NCBI RefSeq assembly: GCF_007556815.1
Contig: NZ_CP041743.1
Span: forward strand, 2,329,001-2,393,000
DNA from: Paraburkholderia megapolitana
GTDB lineage: Bacteria > Pseudomonadota > Gammaproteobacteria > Burkholderiales > Burkholderiaceae
Length of the DNA: 64,000 nt
Reading direction: 5' to 3'
Below the pieces are notes generated by a model. That model was not told the origin of the DNA. It ran no database searches and saw nothing but the letters and a program-made list of their open reading frames with translations. The position numbers and the translations under genes were made by a program. This document shows positions 27,257-35,714 of this stretch, in pieces. Positions within the stretch are counted from its first letter, which is position 1. The number at the start of each line of letters is the position of its first letter.

Positions 27257-30223
27257 ATGGAACCGGCGGCTCTATTTTCGCGGTCAAGATATATGCGCGC
27301 GGGCATCGACCGGTTGCTATATGCATTTTCGGTCTACGTTGTGCCAGTGCTGATTGCGGCTGCCAGCGTCCTGATCCTGTTGTGGTCACCGCACCGATTC
27401 GAGTCGAGCGGCGCAATGCCGCTTACTTTGCGCGCGATCCACGACAATCGCGCAACCCTTATACCCGCGGCAGCGATGAAACTGCTGCAGCAGGCCTCCG
27501 GCACGCGACGTTACAGCACGCAGCTGGCCGAATCCCCCATCTGGTTTACCTTCGATGCGCCTGCTATGCAGCCGGCGCGTCCCTTGCTCATCGAATTTCC
27601 GTCGCGTCATGCGCAAACGTTGGCGTGCTGGGTTGCCTCGACGATGACACCGCTTGGAACTGCCAGCCGCAGGTCTACCAGCGGCCAGATGCGTCCAGTG
27701 AAAGCCGGATTTTCCGTCGAACTCGGTACGCTCACGAGTGCCGAGTCGATCCTCTGTCGTGGCACGTTCTCGGGACCGGCCTACATTAACGTGTTCGCGT
27801 GGGACCGGTCTGGTCTTGCGGTGTCCGCGCTCGATTTCGAAGAAAGTTCTGCACTTATCGCTGGCGGCCTGTTGACGCTCGCCGTGTTCGTGTTCGTCAC
27901 CGCGTTGATCAATCGCGAACTGACCTACGTGATCTTCGCCGCGTGGCTCGTCGGCAACCTGCGATTGTGTGCGAACGCGATGGGCTGGGACACCGAGTGG
28001 CTCGGTCACACGATCGCACCGGAAGCGATGCAGCCGCTACGACAGATCACGTTCGCTGTGTATTACCTGTTGACGGTCGCATTGTTCGGCCAGCTGTTTC
28101 GGCGCGAGCTGAAGCGGGTCGGCTACCGGAGGGTATTGCGCGTCGTCCAGTACAACGGTCTGGTGTTGTTCGTCGCATCGCTTACGCTCAGCTACGCGCA
28201 CTTCATCCCTGTGCTATGGGTGCTGGGCAGCTTCTGCATGGCCGTGCTGATTTTCCTGCTTGGGCGGCTCGTCTGGTTAGCGCGCTCACGCACGGTGATG
28301 TGGTATGTCGCATCGATGGCGGTCGTGCTGTTTTCGACGTTTTCGGAGGTGCTGAGTGCCGCCTTCGGCATCAAGCTATTGTTCGGCGGCGTGAATCCGG
28401 TCGTCGCTGCGTTGTCGTCTAGCATGATGGCGGCGTTTGCCATTGCCGAACAGGTGCGTGCCGAGCGCGAGCGCAGGCGACAGATGCAGATCGAGTTGCG
28501 CAACGCATACGAGGTTACGCCGATCGGTCTCTTCACGCTCGACGGCAATGGTAATTTCGTGCGCGCCAATCCTGCACTGCGCACGATGCTCGATCTGCGT
28601 CGCGCCGATTATCGCGTGCGCCGCTGGAACGACTACTTTGAGCCAGGCGCGTGGGATGCGTTGCAGACACTCGCGGCCAAAGGCAGCGACGGCGAACTTG
28701 AACTCGACGGCGTGGCGAGCAAGGGGGGCCGGCAGCGTCGTTTTCTGCTGAAGGCGACGCATTCGAATGGCTGGATAGAGGGGTCGCTGCAGGATGTTAC
28801 GGAGCGCGCGAAGGCTATCGAACAACTGCATTTTCTCGCCGAGCACGATCCACTCACCGGTTCGCTTAACCGCCGCGGCGTGGAGAAGGCCATTGCCGTT
28901 CAGGCGACGGATCCGCAACCGTGGGCGCTTGCGTATATCGATCTCGACCGCTTCAAGCTGATCAACGATCTGTTCGGCCACCGTGCCGGCGATGAAGTCC
29001 TGAAGCAGGTCGCCGTGCGCACGCGGACATTGTTCGAAGAGCGCTATCCGGTCGGCCGGATCGGTGGTGATGAATTCGTCTGCGTGATGAGTAACACACA
29101 GATCGACGATGCGATTGAACAGTGCCACGAACTGATCACCGTGTTGAGTGCAGCTCCGTATCGGGTTGGCCGGCGCTCGTTCCAGGTGAAGGCCTCGATC
29201 GGGCTTGTCGAATGTTCGACGGGCGCGCGCGTCCAGGACACACTGTCGAACGCGGATCGCGCGTGCCGCGAGGCCAAGCGCGTCGCGCATGCGCGGCTCG
29301 TCACGTATCGCAAGGGTTCGGCCGCCTTCGAGGAGCGCGCGAAGGAACGCATGCTGGTCGAATCGCTCGGCCAGAACCGCGTGCCGGCCGGTCTCTTCGT
29401 CGTGATGCAGCCGATCATGTCGCTGAGCGCGCCGACCGCTTCGTTGAACTTCGAGGTGCTGTTGCGCATGCGCGCGCAGGATGGTTCGACGCTGCCGGCG
29501 GGCAAGGTCGTTGTCGCTGCCGAAGAGTCCGGCAATATCGCCGCGATCGACCGTTGGGTGCTAACCACCGTACTCGAATGGGTCGATGCGAATCGCGCCG
29601 CGCTGCCCAATACGCGTTTCATCTGCGTGAACCTGAGCGGCGGGTCCCTGAACGACGAGCAGTTCGTCAACGATATCTTCGCGTTGTTCAGCCGCTACCG
29701 GTCGGTGGTGCACTACCTGTGCTTCGAGATCACCGAGAGCGTTGCGCTGCACGATCTCGAGAACACGCAGCGTTTCATCGCGCGCGTGCATGAGATGGGC
29801 GGCAAGATTGCGCTCGACGATTTCGGCGCGGGCTATACGTCGTTCCGCTACCTGAAAGATCTGTCGGCGGATGCGCTGAAGATCGACGGCGAGTTTATTC
29901 GCACGATGTGTGCGCATCCGGCGGACACCGCGATCGTCGAGGCGATCGTTGCGCTTGCTCGCAATCTCGGTATGCGCAGCATCGCCGAATGGGTCGAGGA
30001 TGTCGACACGCTGCGTGCGCTGAAGGAAATCGGCGTCGACTATGTACAGGGTTTTGCCATCGCAAAGCCGCAAGAAAGCGCAGCGATTCTCGCGGCGAGT
30101 TCGGCGGCGAGCTTTGTTACGGATGCCGAGGTCTCTAGATTCGTCGAGAGCCTGACGACGTCAGAGGAGGCACTGCAAGCGTGGAAAATGGGCCAGAAAC
30201 CCTCTGTTCCATTGGTGCGTTAA
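27257..30223 (+). CDS. Membrane GGDEF-EAL cyclic-di-GMP enzyme
   Basis: A protein of about 988 residues. An N-terminal membrane anchor and a periplasmic domain of about 170 residues lead to a seven-helix membrane region (7TMR-DISM type, about 200-410). A PAS-like segment follows (about 440-540), then GGDEF with an intact GGDEF signature (VGRIGGDEFVCV), then EAL with EVLLR in place of EALLR and the metal and catalytic residues kept (NLSGG, ITESVA, DDFGAGYTS, LKIDGEFI, YVQGFAIAKP). Both synthesis and hydrolysis of cyclic-di-GMP are possible. I chose the ATG at 27257 after GAGGGG; in-frame ATGs at 27236 and 27293 are alternatives. It lies 115 bp after the FeeM-like gene. Confidence 0.9.
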   Translation: MEPAALFSRSRYMRAGIDRLLYAFSVYVVPVLIAAASVLILLWSPHRFESSGAMPLTLRAIHDNRATLIPAAAMKLLQQASGTRRYSTQLAESPIWFTFDAPAMQPARPLLIEFPSRHAQTLACWVASTMTPLGTASRRSTSGQMRPVKAGFSVELGTLTSAESILCRGTFSGPAYINVFAWDRSGLAVSALDFEESSALIAGGLLTLAVFVFVTALINRELTYVIFAAWLVGNLRLCANAMGWDTEWLGHTIAPEAMQPLRQITFAVYYLLTVALFGQLFRRELKRVGYRRVLRVVQYNGLVLFVASLTLSYAHFIPVLWVLGSFCMAVLIFLLGRLVWLARSRTVMWYVASMAVVLFSTFSEVLSAAFGIKLLFGGVNPVVAALSSSMMAAFAIAEQVRAERERRRQMQIELRNAYEVTPIGLFTLDGNGNFVRANPALRTMLDLRRADYRVRRWNDYFEPGAWDALQTLAAKGSDGELELDGVASKGGRQRRFLLKATHSNGWIEGSLQDVTERAKAIEQLHFLAEHDPLTGSLNRRGVEKAIAVQATDPQPWALAYIDLDRFKLINDLFGHRAGDEVLKQVAVRTRTLFEERYPVGRIGGDEFVCVMSNTQIDDAIEQCHELITVLSAAPYRVGRRSFQVKASIGLVECSTGARVQDTLSNADRACREAKRVAHARLVTYRKGSAAFEERAKERMLVESLGQNRVPAGLFVVMQPIMSLSAPTASLNFEVLLRMRAQDGSTLPAGKVVVAAEESGNIAAIDRWVLTTVLEWVDANRAALPNTRFICVNLSGGSLNDEQFVNDIFALFSRYRSVVHYLCFEITESVALHDLENTQRFIARVHEMGGKIALDDFGAGYTSFRYLKDLSADALKIDGEFIRTMCAHPADTAIVEAIVALARNLGMRSIAEWVEDVDTLRALKEIGVDYVQGFAIAKPQESAAILAASSAASFVTDAEVSRFVESLTTSEEALQAWKMGQKPSVPLVR

Positions 30224-30667
30224 AGAACCGAACGAATTGTCGTCCAGATCGAACGCGCAGCGGTCTCTTCGAGACGCAAAGCGGTGCGATTTAACTCATA
30301 CTCGCCGACAGAGCGTGTCATCGGAATAGATTGTCCGCCGCGATTCCCAAAGGCATTTGATTATTCCCCTGTCTTCCCAACTGCCACACGCAATATTTAT
30401 CGGGAGAGTAAGATCACAGCGGACTCTCTCAATCGAACGCAGTTAAATAGGGAAATGGATTTTTATCGAAGCTAGTAAGAAATCTTTTCCTGCGAAGGAG
30501 TATGCAATAAGCATATTTGTTCGAGGTCGCAAATTGGCGTTGCTTCGCATGTCGTTGTGAAGAAACGAGGGGCGACATAGCAAGGAAAGAGGCTAGGTGC
30601 CGCTTTCCGGATTGGTACGAGTCTAGGCGAGCATGACTGAGGCGATAGCAGTGCGGATGGAGGGGGT
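30224..30667. other. 444-bp AT-rich intergenic region
   Basis: This gap is visibly richer in A and T than its surroundings. A 63-codon frame (30284-30475) has no ribosome site or recognisable motif and is probably not a gene. It must carry the promoter of the LuxR-family gene; I see no clear lux-box-type palindrome. GTCTC/GAGAC near 30270 is a weak hairpin without a T-run. The AT richness suggests foreign origin or a silenced promoter region. Confidence 0.5.
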
Positions 30668-31978
30668 ATGGGTTCGGAAGTAAAGCGTTTGGTAAAGATG
30701 TTTGTATCTACGGGGCACGACTACGAAAACAGGTTACGCATCTTTGAGCAAGATGCCGACGTGGTTGTCGAGCGCGAAACGCTTATTGGAGCTGGGCGGG
30801 AAGGTGAAATAAGCTTTACGGTCGTATATGCGGACACCGCGCTTCGAATTGAAGATCTGGTTTCGCATGATCCGGACATCCATCTAAGCATGCGCGGCAC
30901 AGAATTTCTGACTGGCCGATTCCGGTCCCGCCCGACTGACCGGGGTGACCCGGTGACGGATCAAATTCAGACATTGGCCGGTATTACTTCGGAAGCGAAG
31001 CTATGTCGCACGATCCTGGGAATGATTAGCCCGTTTGGGGCTAATGCATTCGGTGTAATTTATGTGACTTCCGACCCGCAGACACGTCAACCGCGCACGT
31101 ATCGGGTGCTCGCCTCGGGCGACAACGGATTCCTGCAGATGTTCGTAGAAAAGCGGTGGTTTGCAATCGATCCTTTCCTGACTCACGCGGCTGCGTCCAA
31201 CACGCCTATCTATAGCTCCTCCATAGGCTTGCTGGACAACTTGACGGGTAGCTGGCGTGACATGGGTGTTACTGCCCGGGGTTGTGGATTATGCAGTTGG
31301 GCCGGGTTTCCTACACATCGTCCGGGGACGAATGATTTCGGGATGTTTTACATTACCTCGCCCACACTTCCGGCCGACGGTGGGGAGCGCCCCTTCCAGG
31401 AAAATACGGTTTTTCTTCGTGGCCTCGGCGCTGAAATATTCGACTGGCAGTTGGCGGCCCGACGCGCGCAGGATCTTAATGATCGCAATTTCAACGCTCG
31501 CGATCTTCGGGTACTCAAGGCCGTCGCATCCGGTAACACCGCGAAGGACATCGCGTCGGCACTCGATATCAGTGAACGGGATGTTCTGAAGCGAGTATTT
31601 CCCGAGGTAGTAGCGAAAGCTCGCACCAGGAACGTCAGGGACGCAGCACGTTACGCGGCCGAGCGCGGCTTGCTTCCGACTCTCGATGGCAAGAAGGTCG
31701 TCTATGTCGCCGTATCGGATACGCGCGGTGTCTACCTCGGAACTCTCTCCGGTACGCCGTTCTGGTCGAAGACCAATCCCTCCGGCATTCGTGACGCCTT
31801 TGCTTTTGCTACAGAGCCAGAGGCGCGCGAGATACTGAGCAGTGTCGGGATAAACGATGGGTATCACTTCGTCCGCGTCGAAGTAGACCAGTCAGCCGAT
31901 ACGGTAGCCGAGGAGATTTGCGTCGCCTTCGGCCTCCCCGGTTGGAACGACCCGAATGTGCAGTCGAGCCGCGGATAA
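30668..31978 (+). CDS. LuxR-family regulator with unusual N- and C-terminal extensions
   Basis: A 436-residue protein, far longer than the usual 230-260. Residues 1-100 match no domain I recognise. Residues about 105-265 look like an autoinducer-binding domain (RWFAIDPFL, GSWRDMG). Residues about 275-338 are a GerE-type HTH (NARDLRVLKAVASGNTAKDIASALDIS). Residues 340-436 form an extra C-terminal region (VVYVAVSDTRGVYLGTL, then EAREILSSVG) of unknown fold. GGAGG stands directly before the ATG at 30668. Codon use is less GC-biased than in the neighbours. No luxI-type synthase is adjacent apart from the FeeM-like enzyme at 26374. Confidence 0.7.
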   Translation: MGSEVKRLVKMFVSTGHDYENRLRIFEQDADVVVERETLIGAGREGEISFTVVYADTALRIEDLVSHDPDIHLSMRGTEFLTGRFRSRPTDRGDPVTDQIQTLAGITSEAKLCRTILGMISPFGANAFGVIYVTSDPQTRQPRTYRVLASGDNGFLQMFVEKRWFAIDPFLTHAAASNTPIYSSSIGLLDNLTGSWRDMGVTARGCGLCSWAGFPTHRPGTNDFGMFYITSPTLPADGGERPFQENTVFLRGLGAEIFDWQLAARRAQDLNDRNFNARDLRVLKAVASGNTAKDIASALDISERDVLKRVFPEVVAKARTRNVRDAARYAAERGLLPTLDGKKVVYVAVSDTRGVYLGTLSGTPFWSKTNPSGIRDAFAFATEPEAREILSSVGINDGYHFVRVEVDQSADTVAEEICVAFGLPGWNDPNVQSSRG

Positions 31979-32020
31979 CTCGTACACATTCCAGTCGCCT
32001 TTGCAAGAGAAGGAAAAGGC

Positions 32021-32044
32021 TGGCGAAGCTAACTAAGATCGCCA
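32021..32044. promoter_or_regulatory. Inverted repeat upstream of the P450 gene
   Basis: TGGCGA at 32021-32026 and TCGCCA at 32039-32044, 12 bp apart, lie 60 bp before the P450 start, in the short gap after the LuxR-family gene. It is a candidate operator only. Confidence 0.3.
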
Positions 32045-32103
32045 AGTGGAAATAACGAAACGCGCCGGCTGGAAGTGCAGCGGCGTCTGCCAACCTTACT
32101 TTC

Positions 32104-33327
32104 ATGAACTATACCGATCTCGCCTCCCCCGATTTCTACCGCGATCCCTATCCGGTTTATCAACTCCTTCGGCAAGCCGGCAATCTTGTTCCTATTGCGC
32201 CCCGAACGCTAATAACCGGGCATGCCGACATCGCCCGGACCGTGCTGGCTGATCGAAAGATGGGGAAAAGCTATCTGGAAGCCGTCCGTACGCGCTACGG
32301 CGAAGCTGGAGTAAGTCAGCCAGCTTTCCAGGCGCTTTCAAAAATGCTGTTGATGATGAATCCCCCCGCACACACACGACTGCGGGCGCTGCTCATGAAA
32401 GCCTTCAATTCAAGGCAAATCGATCTGCTGCGAGATATCTCGCAGTCGACGGCAGACGAATTGATCGACGCACTGGAGGCAAACCGTCCAATCGATCTCG
32501 TGTCGGAATTCGCTGCGCCGATGCCCATCAGGATTATCTGCAAAATAATGGATGTGCCGCTGGATCACGCTCCGACGCTAGGTGCGAACGTCGGCCGGTT
32601 AGCCCAGACCCTCGAAGCGGCCCCCCTCAGCCCAGAGCAGATAGCAGCAGCCAACACCGCGCTAGAAAACCTCGAACACTATTTCAAAGACATCATCGCA
32701 ACCCGCCGATCGCACCCAGGCACCGACCTGATATCGACAATGCTGTCGATAAACGACAACGGCGAGACATTCAGCGAAAACGAAATCATCTGGAACGTCA
32801 TCTTCATTTTCGCCGCAGGTCATGAAACGACCTCGAACATGATCGGCAACGCACTGATCGCGCTACACAAGCATCCCGACCAGCTCGAAAAACTACGAGC
32901 CCGTCCAGAACTCCTGACGCAAGCGATCAACGAATGCATGCGCTACGACAGCTCCGTACAGATCGTGCAACGCGTGGCACTTGAAGATACCGACATCCAC
33001 GGCGTAGCCGTCCCGAAAGGAACGATCGTCCTGTTGTCGCTTGGCGCGACGAATCGCGACCCCATGCAATTCGATCAGCCGGACACGTTGCTTATCGAAC
33101 GACCGGAGAGCGCGAATGCACCGCTCGTGTTCTCTGGCGGAATCCACTATTGTCTCGGCGCGCGTCTAGCCATGTTCGAGCTCGAGACGGCATTGGGAAC
33201 GATCCTGCGAAGGCTCCCCGACCTGCGCCTGACCAATCTGGACGCGCTTCAATGGCATCAGCGAAACACGCTGCGAGGCGTGACCTCGCTGCTCGGACAT
33301 ATTGACCAGCGTCCGCTCGCCGCGTAG
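32104..33327 (+). CDS. Cytochrome P450
   Basis: A 407-residue soluble bacterial P450. The oxygen-activation motif AGHETTS is at residues 238-244 of helix I, ExxR is at E277-R280, and the heme loop FSGGIHYCLGARLA carries the thiolate C350. All key residues are intact, so an active monooxygenase is expected. Redox partners are not encoded nearby. Similar P450s (CYP107-like) hydroxylate fatty acids, polyketides or other secondary metabolites. The gene follows the LuxR-family gene by 125 bp and is convergent with hpd, with only three bases between the stops. Confidence 0.9.
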   Translation: MNYTDLASPDFYRDPYPVYQLLRQAGNLVPIAPRTLITGHADIARTVLADRKMGKSYLEAVRTRYGEAGVSQPAFQALSKMLLMMNPPAHTRLRALLMKAFNSRQIDLLRDISQSTADELIDALEANRPIDLVSEFAAPMPIRIICKIMDVPLDHAPTLGANVGRLAQTLEAAPLSPEQIAAANTALENLEHYFKDIIATRRSHPGTDLISTMLSINDNGETFSENEIIWNVIFIFAAGHETTSNMIGNALIALHKHPDQLEKLRARPELLTQAINECMRYDSSVQIVQRVALEDTDIHGVAVPKGTIVLLSLGATNRDPMQFDQPDTLLIERPESANAPLVFSGGIHYCLGARLAMFELETALGTILRRLPDLRLTNLDALQWHQRNTLRGVTSLLGHIDQRPLAA

Positions 33328-33330
33328 CGA

Positions 33331-34365
33331 CTATGACTGCAGCGAACCCCGTTCCTGCTGATCCTTCTCCTGCGATTCGAACAACGCCTTGAAATTGCCT
33401 TCACCGAAGCCGTCCTCGCCACGCCGTTCGATGATTTCGAAGAACACGGGCCCGATCTGACGTCGGGTGAATCGTTGCAGAAGGATACGTTGCGACCCAG
33501 TGCCGTCGACGAGAATGCCTCGACCGGCGAGACGATTCACGTCGAGCCCATGCGCCGGTAGACGTGCATCGATACCGCCGTAGTAGGTCTGTGAAGGTGC
33601 CGCCATGAATTCGATCCCGGCGTGGGTGAGCTTGTCGATCGTGTCTTCGATATCGGAGGTCAGCAGTGCGATGTGCTGGATTCCTTCGCCGCCGTAGTCG
33701 CGAATGAACTCGTCGTTCTGGTTGAGTACGCCGGGTTTGTCGTGCGCCGCTGCCGCAACGGGAATCGACACGCGCCCGCATGGACTGACCATCGATCGCG
33801 CGCGCATACCCGACCTGTCACCCTTGACATCGAGATATTGCTTCTCGATGAATCCGAAGTTGTCGCGATAGAAGTCTGCCCAGCGATCGAGATTGTCGGG
33901 ACGCACGATGTTCGACGTGTGATCGACCGCGACGATGTTTGCGTCGCCGGCTGGTACGTCGCGCGGTTCGACCGGCAGGTGAAACGCCGCACGAAAATCG
34001 CTGTCGACGAAGTACACGAGGCTATCGCCGATGCCTAGAATCGTGGGCGTGTCCATGACGAATGCGCCTTCGCGTTCCGGCGATGCAACGCGTGCACCGC
34101 CGGCCAGCGCCTGTTCCAGTGCGACATGCGCATCGTCGACGCGAATGCCGATTGCCCGCACGGACGCTCCATGCTGTTGCTGGAACGCATTGCGATTCCC
34201 GTTCACGATGAACGCGGCCGAGCCTTGCGTCATCAAGACCATGTCGTGTGCCGAGCGGCCGCGAAGGCGAAAGCCGAGACGTTCGAACAACTCGATGAGT
34301 TCAATGGGGCGTGGCGAGACGAATTCGACGAAAGCGAATCCATCTGTTTTAACCTGGGTGGTCAT
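33331..34365 (-). CDS. hpd: 4-hydroxyphenylpyruvate dioxygenase
   Basis: A 344-residue two-domain VOC-fold dioxygenase. The Fe(II) ligands H149 (VDHTSN), H231 (IQHIALL) and E310 (FFEIIERRG) are all present, and the C-terminal GFGEGNFKALFE helix is typical of HPPD rather than hydroxymandelate synthase. It converts 4-hydroxyphenylpyruvate to homogentisate, in tyrosine breakdown or pyomelanin formation. The ATG at 34365 has AGGA upstream. It is the last gene of a minus-strand operon with Rid, Crp-type and prephenate dehydratase genes; homogentisate dioxygenase is not nearby. Confidence 0.9.
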   Translation of the reverse strand: MTTQVKTDGFAFVEFVSPRPIELIELFERLGFRLRGRSAHDMVLMTQGSAAFIVNGNRNAFQQQHGASVRAIGIRVDDAHVALEQALAGGARVASPEREGAFVMDTPTILGIGDSLVYFVDSDFRAAFHLPVEPRDVPAGDANIVAVDHTSNIVRPDNLDRWADFYRDNFGFIEKQYLDVKGDRSGMRARSMVSPCGRVSIPVAAAAHDKPGVLNQNDEFIRDYGGEGIQHIALLTSDIEDTIDKLTHAGIEFMAAPSQTYYGGIDARLPAHGLDVNRLAGRGILVDGTGSQRILLQRFTRRQIGPVFFEIIERRGEDGFGEGNFKALFESQEKDQQERGSLQS

Positions 34366-34409
34366 ATCCGGTTCCTGATTTGCAGCAACGCTTAAGTGCG
34401 CGTTAAGCC

Positions 34410-34826
34410 TCAAGCGTCGCGCGTTGCCGCGACCACCTTGATTTCGACGATGAGTTCCGGACGCGCCAATGCCGCAACACCGAGAATCGTCCATGCCGGG
34501 AAATCCGCGCGGATGTACTGCTCTTTCACCGCACGAAAATCCGCCAGCTGCGAGCCGATATCGACGTGATAGGACACGAGTTCGACGATGTCCGTGAAAT
34601 CCAGATGCAGATGCTTGAGGATCGCTTCGATCCGCCTGAAGGCCACATCGATCTGTTCTTTGGGCGACTCGGGGATCGAACCGTCGGCGCGCAGGCCGAT
34701 CTGTCCGGCGATAAACACGAGGCCGTTGGCCGTGACGGCCGGCGCATACTGGAAGAGATCGAACACACGGTTGCTGCCGAAAGTCGCGTCGTCTTCGGGG
34801 AGGCGCAATCGTTCTATTCTGCTCAT
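34410..34826 (-). CDS. Rid (YjgF/YER057c/UK114) family protein
   Basis: A 138-residue Rid-fold protein (VFIAGQIGLRADGSI, then VELVSYHVDI). RidA itself hydrolyses reactive enamines and imines using an arginine in FPARS. Here the aligned segment reads FPAWT, so the key arginine is missing and the protein belongs to one of the non-RidA branches whose roles differ or are unknown. GAAGGA precedes the ATG at 34826. It lies between the Crp-type and hpd genes on the same strand, which hints at a role on a keto-acid or imine intermediate. Confidence 0.82.
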   Translation of the reverse strand: MSRIERLRLPEDDATFGSNRVFDLFQYAPAVTANGLVFIAGQIGLRADGSIPESPKEQIDVAFRRIEAILKHLHLDFTDIVELVSYHVDIGSQLADFRAVKEQYIRADFPAWTILGVAALARPELIVEIKVVAATRDA

Positions 34827-34926
34827 GACTTTTCCTTCTCGTAGCGTAGAGGGCACACGGCAGGACTGCCGATGTACCGGACTCTACGGACGAGCGGGAT
34901 GCAAGTCTGTATAGGCGTTTACGAAA

Positions 34927-35700
34927 TCAGCCGAGAAGTTTCGACGGATCGAGCACCCAGATGCGGCGCTGTTTGATCTCGACGGCGCCGACTTCCGACA
35001 ATCGTTTCAGCGCACGCGTAACGGTCACGCGTGTCGCTCCTGTCATCGCCGCGATCTGCTCGTGTGTGAGGGAAATCGTGATGAGGGTGCGCCCGTCGTG
35101 CTGTTCTCCGTACAGATCCGACAGTCGTCCCAACAGTTCGCCAATGCGCATTTCCGGCTTGGGGAGCGCCAGGTACTGAATGCGCGATGCGAGGATGCGC
35201 TGTTTGAGCGCGATGACGCGTAGCAACGAAATCGCAAGCTCCGGGTTTGAGGGTATGGCCGCTGTGATGACCCCGATGTCGAATTCGAGCAGCTCCGAGT
35301 CTTCGACGGTGATTGCCGTGGCGATGCGCGGATAGCCGTCTACTGCGGGGCTTTCACCGAACATCGACCAGCATCCCATGACCTCGAGAATGAATTCGGC
35401 GCCGTCGTTCTGAAAAATGGACACCTGGACGCGGCCGGACAGCAGGAAGTAGAACGTGGACCCCTGGTCGCCTTGCCGGTAGATCGTCGCGCCTTTGCCG
35501 TACCTTTTACGGCGCCCAAGATGCGCAGCGCGTATCCACGTGCCGGCCGTGGCATCGTCCATGTGCCACGTCTCGGTTGTTAGCGTCTCGTGCTTTTTCA
35601 TACGCGGTCCCTGTGCGTCGGTGCGTGACGCATGTGGGCCTGCGCACGATCCATCGAGGCCGAAGTTCGCCAGTCGGGCGAACTGAGTGCTTTCTGTCAT
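34927..35700 (-). CDS. Crp/Fnr-family transcriptional regulator
   Basis: An N-terminal cyclic-nucleotide-binding beta-roll (TFYFLLSGRVQVSIF, CWSMFGESPAVDGYPR) is followed by a dimer helix and a winged HTH (LTHEQIAAMTGATRVTVTRALKRL). It lacks the FNR iron-sulfur cysteines. The start is either 35700 (257 residues) or the ATG at 35601 (224 residues), which has AGGGA upstream. The gene lies 14 bp after the prephenate dehydratase gene and 100 bp before the Rid gene, so it probably controls its own operon. The ligand is unknown. Confidence 0.85.
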   Translation of the reverse strand: MTESTQFARLANFGLDGSCAGPHASRTDAQGPRMKKHETLTTETWHMDDATAGTWIRAAHLGRRKRYGKGATIYRQGDQGSTFYFLLSGRVQVSIFQNDGAEFILEVMGCWSMFGESPAVDGYPRIATAITVEDSELLEFDIGVITAAIPSNPELAISLLRVIALKQRILASRIQYLALPKPEMRIGELLGRLSDLYGEQHDGRTLITISLTHEQIAAMTGATRVTVTRALKRLSEVGAVEIKQRRIWVLDPSKLLG

Positions 35701-35714
35701 GGGGACACGCCTTG

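Noticed and set aside
30284..30475. A 63-codon frame in the AT-rich gap
   Set aside because: There is no ribosome site and no recognisable motif, and the composition does not resemble coding sequence here.
26286..30600. Shared AGAGGCTAGGT upstream of the FeeM-like gene and of the LuxR-type gene
   Set aside because: The 11-base match is not accompanied by a shared -35 element or flanking similarity, and could be chance.
30224..30667. lux-box search upstream of the LuxR-type gene
   Set aside because: No 18-20 bp palindrome with the expected CT/AG core was found by eye.
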